Positions 1 through 6,257 of a DNA stretch of 17,159 bases are shown here, in pieces. Made by a program: the position numbers and the translations under genes. Position 1 is the first letter of the stretch. Each line of letters starts with the position of its first letter. The notes below the pieces were generated by a model. That model was not told the origin of the DNA. It ran no database searches and saw only the letters and a list, made by a program, of their open reading frames with translations. Source of the stretch: GWF2-33-9 sp964405755 (GTDB taxonomy: Bacteria; Bacteroidota; Ignavibacteria; Kapaibacteriales; UBA2268); contig CAYOPF010000055.1 of assembly GCA_964405755.1 (NCBI GenBank), forward strand, positions 1 to 17,159, given 5' to 3'.

Positions 1-103
1 CTTATTATAGTTTTTTCTCTTCTTATTATAGTTTTTTCTCTTCTTATTAAAGTATTTTCTCTTCTTTCTAATATTTTTTTCTTCTTTCTAAAAATTTTTT
101 CTC
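1..103. repeat. Tandem repeat, about 21 bp period, pyrimidine-rich on + strand
   Basis: Five head-to-tail copies are visible at 1-21, 22-42, 43-63, 64-83 and 84-103. Copies 1 and 2 are identical, copy 3 differs at two positions, and copies 4 and 5 are 20 bases and more diverged. Each copy starts CTT, has an A/T centre and ends in a T-run followed by CTC or CTT, so the plus strand is almost purine-free at the unit ends. The array touches the window edge and may continue to the left. It lies beyond the terminator of the TonB receptor gene, so it is intergenic here. No function can be read from it. Confidence 0.85.
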
Positions 104-128
104 ATTTTGTTAAATTTCAATTTAGATT

Positions 129-169
129 TAAAAAGAAAAAATCTCTCTCCGAAATAAACGAAAAGAGAT
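129..169 (-). terminator. Rho-independent terminator of the TonB-dependent receptor gene
   Basis: Read on the minus strand, 169 to 160 (ATCTCTTTTC) can pair with 150 to 141 (GGAGAGAGAT), including two G-U pairs. A further G-C pair closes a 7-base loop. The stem is followed at once by the T-rich tract TTTTTTCTTTTT (140 to 129). It lies 61 bases past the receptor stop codon, in the right orientation, and ends that transcription unit. Confidence 0.75.
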
Positions 170-230
170 ATTTTACACAAAAATGTTTGAATAATAAACA
201 GAAAGATGTATTTTGTACAAGAATTAATTG

Positions 231-2636
231 TTAGAAATCGATTCCAATACCCATAAATATATTTCTTTCGGCTCCCGGGAAGAATTCTTTTCCTTCTGCT
301 CCTGCTGCATATAATTTATTTGCAAGATTATTGACTTTTAATTGTAATTGAATGTTATTAAAAAATTCTGTAGCTTTAAAATTATACGCTAAATCGAGAT
401 TGATTATACTAAATGCATCCAAAGTATTGTCTGTGTGATAATCCCATCCCAGATAATCTTTCAATTTTGCATCTCGAAGCAGCATGTCTCCAAAATTGTC
501 GGTTCTGTATGAGCCTACATATTGATACAAAATTGATACATAAAGATTAAATAAAGAATAGGATATCCTAAAATTGCTCAGAACACTGGGAAATCCAGCT
601 ATATCGTTACCATTAAGATTAATTTGTTCATTATTTCCTAACTCGAATTTATACTCACTTATTTTATTTCGACTAAAAGTTGTATTGGCATTAAAGGAAA
701 TTGTTTGATTATCAAATAATTGATACTCATATTTAAGGGACAATTCCAAGCCGTAATGTAATGTTCGTGGAGCATTGCCATCAATTGGATCGCCAAAGAC
801 ATCTATTTGCCCGCTCTTGACCAATTCATCCGAGTAAAGCATATAATAAAAATTTGAGGAAAAATTCAAATTGGAATAGGAAAAATTATAGCCTAATTCA
901 AAATCATACATTGTTTCTGGTTTAACTAATGGTTTGGTAAAATCGTATTCAACTTGGTTATTGCTATTTAAAAAACTGTAAAAGCGTGGAGATTTACCTG
1001 AAAACGCTTCCGAGGCATTATAAAGATTAGCCATTCGTGGTTCTCTCGAGGTTACAGCCACAAATCCAAAGAATGTGTTGCTTTTATTCAATTTAAAATC
1101 CAATCCAATTCTTGGATTAAAGAATAAATAATCGACATCAAAAAGTTTGCCTTCTGCTGTTTTAATTCCATTGTTAATATAAAATGTCCGATAGAAATTA
1201 CCTGCTTTATCGTTGGAAATGGAGTAGTTGTGGTAAACTAATTGTGCATCTAAATTGACTGAAAAATTGTCGGTCAAATACCTTTGATAACTCGAATATA
1301 CTGAGGAAATTAATCTTGCTCCGTTGTAGGAATAGAACATAAAATCGGGATTATAGTTTTCGGGTAAATTTTCTGCATAATTAATTTTCCCCCAGTGAAC
1401 ACTGTTATGAAAACGAATTTCAGCACCAATTTTTAGATATTGATTGGTGTTATCAAAAGTTACGCTTGGTATCCAACCGAAATGGCGATTCTCTACGAAA
1501 GCACGTATAATGGGATTCTGTGGGTCTTTGGCATTAGGATATCCATTTTTTTCGTTTAATTCAAAAGAATTTGCATCTGTCCAGCCTGTTCCGTCATAAT
1601 CGAAATAGCCCTTGCCGGTGTAATAAAAAATCGCAGATTTTAATTGAGTGTTTTCATTTAATTTATAGTCATTTAGCAATTCGAAATGAGGCTGGGAAAA
1701 CTCTTCAATTTCTTGTTTTCTTCTTGTTAGTGAATAAGACAAGTTAGTACCAGCTGAATCGTAGGACCAGTAATTAAAATTAAGCAATCTTTTTTCTTTG
1801 TCGTAAACAAAAGACTTTGGAATTCCAAAATATGCAAGGCCATCGCGAATGGGACCTCCGAAAATATTGATTTGAGTAGAAAAGTCATTATCGAAACGAG
1901 CAAAACCAAAAAAATAGGAATTAAGTTCGGCAAAGGAATGATTACGATATCCAAATGAATTAATCTGCGAAAATCGAGTATATATCGAATAAAACACATC
2001 TTGATTTTCAGTTGGAATTAATCCTGAGGATGCTTCGATAGATAATTTTGTAATATTATGTTTGATTTGATTATGAGCAGAAAACTCCTGAAAACCAAAT
2101 CCCGAATAGAATTTAACACCCTTTTGATTTACAAAATTGGAGGTAATTAAATTGATTGAACCTCCAATAGAAGAAAAACCGTAATTGTTGCGACCAGCTC
2201 CACGTTGCACTTCGATTAGTTCCAAATTTGAAGTAATGTCGGGGAAATCGATCCAATAGACATTGTGGTCTTCGGGGTCGTTTTGAGGAATGCCATTAAT
2301 GTTTACAGAAATTCTTCGTTGATCGAATCCTCGCATAGATAATGAGGAGTAACCCACACCATTACCATTTTGTGAATAGGAATAAATCGATGGTAGTTCC
2401 GAAATTACAAGAGGTAAATCGTTTGTTGAGTAAGTCTGAGAAATCTGCGATTGTGTTATCTGCGAAATTGGCTTTGCCAAAATGTTAGTCTGGCTGCGAT
2501 CCGAAATAATTGTTATATTCGGTAAAAGAAATTGTTTTAAAGTGTCAGTACTTCTTGTGTCTTTATCATTTGCTGTAACAAAAGTTGATGAAAGAATCAA
2601 GAAACTACAGAAAAATAAAGTAAAATTGCAGAGCAT
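231..2636 (-). CDS. TonB-dependent outer-membrane receptor, probably for thiamine or a thiamine precursor
   Basis: The 801-residue protein has an N-terminal signal peptide (about residues 1-22, hydrophobic FTLFFCSFLILSSTFV). A TonB-box-like stretch follows near 40-47 (NITIISDR). The plug domain spans about 62-166 and contains MRGFDQRRISVNINGIP and, near 144-164, VQRGAGRNNYGFSSIGGSIN. The rest is a long beta-barrel rich in aromatic, alternating strands, ending in a C-terminal Phe as expected for BAM-inserted proteins. Such receptors use TonB/ExbBD energy to import scarce ligands across the outer membrane. The ligand call rests on context: a TPP riboswitch lies directly upstream on the same strand, and TPP-regulated TonB receptors are known in Bacteroidota as predicted thiamine transporters. 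Family membership is clear from the sequence; thiamine as ligand is inference, and HMP or a thiazole precursor would also fit. No inner-membrane thiamine transporter or kinase is in the window. Confidence 0.9.
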   Translation of the reverse strand: MLCNFTLFFCSFLILSSTFVTANDKDTRSTDTLKQFLLPNITIISDRSQTNILAKPISQITQSQISQTYSTNDLPLVISELPSIYSYSQNGNGVGYSSLSMRGFDQRRISVNINGIPQNDPEDHNVYWIDFPDITSNLELIEVQRGAGRNNYGFSSIGGSINLITSNFVNQKGVKFYSGFGFQEFSAHNQIKHNITKLSIEASSGLIPTENQDVFYSIYTRFSQINSFGYRNHSFAELNSYFFGFARFDNDFSTQINIFGGPIRDGLAYFGIPKSFVYDKEKRLLNFNYWSYDSAGTNLSYSLTRRKQEIEEFSQPHFELLNDYKLNENTQLKSAIFYYTGKGYFDYDGTGWTDANSFELNEKNGYPNAKDPQNPIIRAFVENRHFGWIPSVTFDNTNQYLKIGAEIRFHNSVHWGKINYAENLPENYNPDFMFYSYNGARLISSVYSSYQRYLTDNFSVNLDAQLVYHNYSISNDKAGNFYRTFYINNGIKTAEGKLFDVDYLFFNPRIGLDFKLNKSNTFFGFVAVTSREPRMANLYNASEAFSGKSPRFYSFLNSNNQVEYDFTKPLVKPETMYDFELGYNFSYSNLNFSSNFYYMLYSDELVKSGQIDVFGDPIDGNAPRTLHYGLELSLKYEYQLFDNQTISFNANTTFSRNKISEYKFELGNNEQINLNGNDIAGFPSVLSNFRISYSLFNLYVSILYQYVGSYRTDNFGDMLLRDAKLKDYLGWDYHTDNTLDAFSIINLDLAYNFKATEFFNNIQLQLKVNNLANKLYAAGAEGKEFFPGAERNIFMGIGIDF

Positions 2637-2672
2637 AATAAACCCTTATTTAATTAAAAAAACTTTATTTTT

Positions 2673-2688
2673 CCGTAGGGGGAGAGTT
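2673..2688 (-). promoter_or_regulatory. Putative riboswitch expression-platform element complementary to two aptamer segments
   Basis: In the leader RNA (minus strand) this element reads AACTCTCCCCCTACGG. Its first seven bases (2688-2682) are complementary to GAGAGTT of the aptamer (2774-2768), which includes the conserved CTGAGA motif. Its CCTACG (2679-2674) is complementary to CGTAGG at the aptamer 3' side (2735-2730). Either pairing would break the TPP-bound fold, so this looks like an anti-aptamer strand. Complementarity is visible in the sequence; the switching mechanism is inference. No strong hairpin followed directly by a T-run is seen, although a T7 run occurs at 2662-2656. Confidence 0.45.
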
Positions 2689-2719
2689 AAAAAACAGAAA
2701 AGCGACAAATATGTTTCTT

Positions 2720-2808
2720 TTCCCGATTTCCTACGCCAGTATTATCTGGATCAGGTTCGAAGGGTGTAACTCTCAGCTGTAATAAAACTACAGCAACCCC
2801 CACGGGAT
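2720..2808 (-). promoter_or_regulatory. TPP (thiamine pyrophosphate) riboswitch, THI element
   Basis: Read on the minus strand, the conserved THI-box segments appear in order: GTGGGGGTT, a P3 hairpin (GCTGTA/TACAGC, 2794-2789 with 2781-2776), CTGAGAGTTACACCCTT, GAACCTGATCCAGATAATAC, and TGGCGTAGGAA. The ends close a P1 stem, TCCCG (2807-2803) with CGGGA (2725-2721). These are the defining segments of the TPP aptamer. It lies about 84 bases upstream of the TonB receptor start codon, so rising intracellular TPP should lower receptor expression. Confidence 0.96.
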
Positions 2809-2814
2809 AAAGTA

Positions 2815-2822
2815 CAAAATTA
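2815..2822 (-). promoter_or_regulatory. Candidate promoter -7 element (TAATTTTG) for the riboswitch-receptor transcript
   Basis: The minus strand reads TAATTTTG, an exact fit to the Bacteroidota sigma-A -7 element TAnnTTTG. It ends six bases before the first aptamer-proximal bases, so initiation would fall right at the P1 stem. It lies in the 22-base gap after the histidine kinase stop codon. No clear TTTG -33 element is seen at the usual distance, so readthrough from the kinase operon remains an alternative. Confidence 0.45.
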
Positions 2823-2830
2823 ACAAAAAA

Positions 2831-4117
2831 TTAATTATAAGCTAATTGGAAATACAAACATATTTCGAAATGGGACTCTTTGGCACTATGTATTACTACT
2901 TTTCCACCAAAAATGTTGATTATCTTATAAACAATCGAAAGTCCCAGTCCAGAGCCTTGTTGTTCGTTATGAGAGCGATCAAATTGCAAGAATGGTTGAA
3001 TTGCATCTACTTCTTCTTTACTCAAACCGGTCCCATAATTGAGTATGGAGAGAACATAATACCGACCTTCAATATAAGTATTTACTTTAATAGGAGAATC
3101 ATGTGAAGAAAATTTAATGGCATTATCCATAATTTCTTCGACCATTTTATCGAGGAAAACCTCGTTCATTTTTATAGGTGCGTCAATTAAGTTAATGATT
3201 AAACCATCTCTTTTATGATGATTCATTATTAAACTGCATCTTTCGAATATGGTTGATTGAGGAGAAATGGTTCTTTCCTTCGTTAATTGTTGCAATTTTG
3301 AAATATCATTGGCAACAATAAGTAAATTTGAGTAAAATATATAATTTTCAGACAAGTTACGCAATCTGTTAACCGATGAGTCAATATCCTCTATAATTTC
3401 GGTCATGCCTTGAGCATCTTCTTTAGGAATAATGTTGATGTACTCCTTTAGCAATTTTGTTGAACCAAGAATTTGATTAATTGGTGTTCTAATCTCATGA
3501 GGAAGAATCATCGAGAGATTAGTTGTTATTTCGTTCAATCTTTGACTAAATTCTAAGTTTGTTCTTTGAGTTTCGAGAGATTGAGTAGCCAATAATTGTT
3601 GGTAATTATCCCTAGCCTGATTTAAATGCTCGTTTGTATTGAGCAAATCAATAGCTGTTGATAGTTGGTTAAAAAGAACTTTAAGTAATTTCAAGTATAA
3701 TAGAGTTAGGTCTTGTTGAGTGATAGAAGTCTTCATTAAAACAAAACCAAGTAATTTGTTGAATGATAGCAAAGGAGCTAAAAAATTGTAATTTTCATCA
3801 TTCAAATCTTTACAAACTTGAATTTCCAATGTTGCCATAGAAGCGTTGATAATTTCAATATTACCAATAATATCATATAAATCGGTTTTTTGTGGGTTCT
3901 CTGAAGATGGAAATTCAGTTAAATAATCAAACAAAAATGTTTCTTCGTTGATGAGAAAAACATAAATTTTTTGATTAAATTGAAATTTGAGAAGTTCTTT
4001 CAACAATAAGTCAACGCATTTAAAAACACTTGGTTGAGGCGCTGATAAAAACTTTGAAAAAAGTTCTTCAAACTTTATGAAATGTTCCAATAATTCTATA
4101 TCATATTCTTTTTGCAT
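2831..4117 (-). CDS. Sensor histidine kinase, cytoplasmic, with GAF-like N-terminal region
   Basis: The 428-residue protein has no signal peptide or transmembrane segment. Residues about 10-165 resemble a GAF-type sensory domain (helix, then strands such as KIYVFLINEETFLF and LLGFVLMK). A helical linker follows. The dimerisation/phosphoacceptor domain holds an H-box, LPHEIRTPINQ, with His207. The ATPase domain shows an N-box (EEIMDNAIKF, Asn332), an F-box-like FLQFDR near 376-381 and a G2 box, GSGLGLSIV (388-396). The G1 box reads NYGTG at 360-364, with Asn where most kinases have Asp. It autophosphorylates on His and should pass the phosphate to a receiver, but no receiver domain is in this protein or encoded nearby. 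It starts 11 bases after the HDOD stop codon, so the two are surely co-transcribed. The ligand is unknown. Confidence 0.9.
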   Translation of the reverse strand: MQKEYDIELLEHFIKFEELFSKFLSAPQPSVFKCVDLLLKELLKFQFNQKIYVFLINEETFLFDYLTEFPSSENPQKTDLYDIIGNIEIINASMATLEIQVCKDLNDENYNFLAPLLSFNKLLGFVLMKTSITQQDLTLLYLKLLKVLFNQLSTAIDLLNTNEHLNQARDNYQQLLATQSLETQRTNLEFSQRLNEITTNLSMILPHEIRTPINQILGSTKLLKEYINIIPKEDAQGMTEIIEDIDSSVNRLRNLSENYIFYSNLLIVANDISKLQQLTKERTISPQSTIFERCSLIMNHHKRDGLIINLIDAPIKMNEVFLDKMVEEIMDNAIKFSSHDSPIKVNTYIEGRYYVLSILNYGTGLSKEEVDAIQPFLQFDRSHNEQQGSGLGLSIVYKIINIFGGKVVIHSAKESHFEICLYFQLAYN

Positions 4118-4128
4118 GTTAATTTTTG

Positions 4129-4980
4129 TTAAGTTGCATAGTTTAGTATATCGATAGATTTTAAATAAGTATCAATTATTTCATCGTGCATAGCAGTGAG
4201 CGCCCCTTCTGGTAGGTTAAGCACACTCCATATTTCATAATTTGGCTGATAAATTGCGTTGGAGCCACTATTACCAAGGTTCATTGCAACAGAAATTATA
4301 TTGGCTAAATGTACACAAGCAATTAAAATATCATCTTCAGTATTTTTTCGGAAGACATAATGATATTTAATTACTTCGCGCATTATACTGGAAAATCTCC
4401 ACTTTTCGGCTAATATTTCTCCTGCAATCTCATGTGTAATGCCAAAAGTTTTTTTCTCCTGTTCACGAATTTCTTCAAAATTGTCGTAAGAGTATCTCAG
4501 AATTTTGGCATATTCCTCACCAAAAATCTTGTAGAATACCAGTTTTCCTAAGTCATGCAATAAACCGGAAATGAAGTAGTTTTCTACGTTTTTGATACCA
4601 AGTTTTGATCCTAGTATTCTGGAGATTACTCCAACGGCAATTGAATGCTTCCATAAATCAATGAAATTAAAATATGTGAAACTTTTAGTAGAACTAAATA
4701 TCTTCATTACAGATATTGTTAGAACTATGTTTTTAATTTCATTAAAACCTAAAAAGAATATTGCCTGAGAAATTGTATCCACTCTTGCAGAAATACCAAA
4801 TACTGGAGAATTTGCAACTTTTATAATTTTTGAAGTAACTGATTGATCTCTAATAATAATATCGGTAACATCTTTGACAGTTGAAAATGGATTGGACAAT
4901 ACGTCTAATAACGAAGAATAAATTGTAGGTAAAGTAGGAAACTCTCTTATAGAATCAATTAGTTTATCAACATCTTTCAT
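4129..4980 (-). CDS. HDOD domain signalling protein
   Basis: The 283-residue soluble protein fits an HDOD domain across about residues 8-215. Typical features are EFPTLPTIYSSLLDVLSNP, the helix with SVTSKIIKVANSPVFG (47-62), ISQAIFFLGFNEIKNIVLT (70-88) and GLLHDLGKLVFYKIF (139-153). HDOD domains are relatives of HD phosphohydrolases that usually act as signalling scaffolds next to kinases or cyclic-di-GMP enzymes. Here His142-Asp143 of the HD motif, His112, His183 and His207 are kept, so residual metal binding or hydrolase activity cannot be excluded. The start ATG overlaps the stop of the upstream small gene (ATGA), and the histidine kinase follows after 11 bases. The operon suggests it relays or modulates the kinase signal; its partner is not shown by the sequence. 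Confidence 0.88.
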   Translation of the reverse strand: MKDVDKLIDSIREFPTLPTIYSSLLDVLSNPFSTVKDVTDIIIRDQSVTSKIIKVANSPVFGISARVDTISQAIFFLGFNEIKNIVLTISVMKIFSSTKSFTYFNFIDLWKHSIAVGVISRILGSKLGIKNVENYFISGLLHDLGKLVFYKIFGEEYAKILRYSYDNFEEIREQEKKTFGITHEIAGEILAEKWRFSSIMREVIKYHYVFRKNTEDDILIACVHLANIISVAMNLGNSGSNAIYQPNYEIWSVLNLPEGALTAMHDEIIDTYLKSIDILNYAT

Positions 4981-5309
4981 TGCAATTCACCTTTGATGAT
5001 TTGTTGAGATATAGATTTTTTGGTTAGTTCTAATAAATCCATTTCGTGCTTATTTCTAGGTTCCCACTTCATTCTGTTGCGAACTAATTCTAAAGATTTT
5101 GCAATAATATTTTCGTCAATAACGACTAAATCAGTTTCGTCAGGTGTTTCGATAGTTAAAAAGTTAATACCCCATAGCTGCAACACCCTGTTATGTGCTA
5201 ACTTTAATTCAGTTCCTTCCCTAAGTAAAACATGTCCAAATTTATTAACCACTGGATTTTTCAGAATCATTCCTTCCTGTAATTCAGATGTTGGAATTGT
5301 TTTTGGCAT
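4977..5309 (-). CDS. Small protein resembling the N-terminal domain found before HD-type phosphodiesterases
   Basis: The 110-residue soluble protein opens with a compact beta-rich domain (about 1-55): ELQEGMILKNPVVNKFGHVL, then LREGTEL, a helix, and LWGINFLTIE. This pattern (LxxGMxL, G.VLL..GTxL, LxxxGI) is the one seen in N-terminal regions of HD-GYP and related cyclic-di-GMP phosphodiesterases. The remaining half is helical and charged. It is the first gene of the operon and overlaps the HDOD gene by four bases, so translation is likely coupled and the two proteins may act as a split version of a single two-domain protein. The family match is by recognition of pattern only. Function is not known. 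Confidence 0.75.
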   Translation of the reverse strand: MPKTIPTSELQEGMILKNPVVNKFGHVLLREGTELKLAHNRVLQLWGINFLTIETPDETDLVVIDENIIAKSLELVRNRMKWEPRNKHEMDLLELTKKSISQQIIKGELQ

Positions 5310-5335
5310 ATTTATGAATTTTTTTCTTTAAAAGC

Positions 5336-5343
5336 CAAAATTA
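5336..5343 (-). promoter_or_regulatory. Candidate promoter -7 element (TAATTTTG) of the HDOD/kinase operon
   Basis: The minus strand reads TAATTTTG 26 bases before the first start codon of the signalling operon (5309), matching TAnnTTTG. This gives a leader of about 20 bases. A -33 TTTG is not evident, so the call rests on one element and its position. Confidence 0.4.
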
Positions 5344-5410
5344 GTAAAAAATATTTAAATATTAAAAAAAATCTTTCGGATAAAAAAGAACGTTTATCAA
5401 GAAAAATAAT

Positions 5411-5418
5411 TAATTTTG
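5411..5418 (+). promoter_or_regulatory. Candidate promoter -7 element (TAATTTTG) of the amidohydrolase-murC-foldase operon
   Basis: TAATTTTG occurs 17 bases before the ATG at 5436 in the divergent intergenic region 5310-5435, in the correct orientation. A weak -33-like GTTTATC lies about 18 bases upstream (5392-5398). The whole region is AT-rich and serves two divergent operons. Confidence 0.4.
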
Positions 5419-5435
5419 CTTTTTTGGGAGTTGAT

Positions 5436-6233
5436 ATGAAAATAGCATCAATACAATTTGCACCGATATTGTTCGACAAAGATTACAATATCAATTTTAT
5501 CGTTTCAAAGATCAATCACACAGTTTCAGATTTAATTGTTTTTCCCGAACTATCCACATCTGGTTATTTTTTTCTAAACAAAGATGAAGTTCGTAAAATT
5601 GCAGAACCTTTCGATGGAGAAACCAGAGAATTAATTCAAAAACTTGCAACCGAACAAAACAAAGCAATAGTATATGGATTTCCTGAAATTTACAATGATC
5701 ATTTTTATAATTCAGCAGCAATAGTATTCCCTGATTCTAAATATACTAGGGTTTATAGGAAGATACATCTATTTTTCAAAGAAAAATTTGTATTTACCGA
5801 AGGCAACACAGGGTTATTTAACATACAATATCCAGAATGGGATTTAAATTTAGGAACAATGATTTGTTATGATTGGCGTTTTCCCGAAGCAGCCCGCACA
5901 TTAGCATTAAATGGCGCTGATTTAATTATTGCCCCTTCCAACCTGATTACCAGGATTTGGCACCACTCAATGCCTTCCCGTGCTCTCGATAATCATGTAT
6001 TCTTGCTAGTAGCTAACAGGATTGGAATAGAAGCCAGAAGAGAGGAGGAGCTTAACTTTAACGGAATGTCGGTTATTTATAATTGTTATGGTGAAGTTTT
6101 GAATCTCGCAGGACCTAATGAGGAATTAGATATTATTGCCGAAATCGACCCAACGGAAGCAAGGGACAAATCCATTAATGCTTTCAATGATATTTTTACG
6201 GACCGACGACCTAATAATTACTTTTTAGGTTAA
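5436..6233 (+). CDS. Carbon-nitrogen hydrolase (nitrilase superfamily amidohydrolase)
   Basis: The 265-residue protein has the full nitrilase-superfamily layout and catalytic triad. Glu38 lies in VFPELSTSGY, Lys109 in YRKIHLF and Cys144 in MICYDWRFPEAARTLALNGA. The enzyme hydrolyses a C-N bond of an amide or related substrate through a thioester on Cys144. The substrate cannot be read from sequence; candidates include omega-amidase or carbamoylputrescine/N-carbamoyl amide types. The ATG at 5436 is chosen over the upstream in-frame TTG at 5424. It aligns with the family's usual first strand (MKIASIQFAP) and has GGGAG five bases upstream, one of the few clear Shine-Dalgarno-like sequences here. 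It is first in a run with murC 24 bases downstream, probably one operon, though no shared pathway is evident. Confidence 0.9.
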   Translation: MKIASIQFAPILFDKDYNINFIVSKINHTVSDLIVFPELSTSGYFFLNKDEVRKIAEPFDGETRELIQKLATEQNKAIVYGFPEIYNDHFYNSAAIVFPDSKYTRVYRKIHLFFKEKFVFTEGNTGLFNIQYPEWDLNLGTMICYDWRFPEAARTLALNGADLIIAPSNLITRIWHHSMPSRALDNHVFLLVANRIGIEARREEELNFNGMSVIYNCYGEVLNLAGPNEELDIIAEIDPTEARDKSINAFNDIFTDRRPNNYFLG

Positions 6234-6257
6234 TCCAATTTTTAAATAGGACTTCTT

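Noticed and set aside
1..103. Possible CRISPR array
   Set aside because: The units are contiguous with no unique spacers and a 20-21 base period, so it is a simple tandem repeat.
1727..1999. Short minus-strand open frame within the receptor gene
   Set aside because: Out-of-frame shadow of the beta-barrel coding region on the same strand; no recognisable domain.
2482..2769. Plus-strand open frame overlapping the receptor 5' end and riboswitch
   Set aside because: It runs antisense through the receptor signal-peptide region and the TPP aptamer; composition is not protein-like and the aptamer explains the sequence.
5020..5331. Plus-strand open frame opposite the small HD-associated gene
   Set aside because: Antisense shadow; the minus-strand frame has a recognisable domain and overlaps the HDOD gene by ATGA.
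5424..5435. TTG at 5424 as start of the amidohydrolase
   Set aside because: The ATG at 5436 matches the family start and has GGGAG at a good distance; the TTG would place that sequence inside the coding region.
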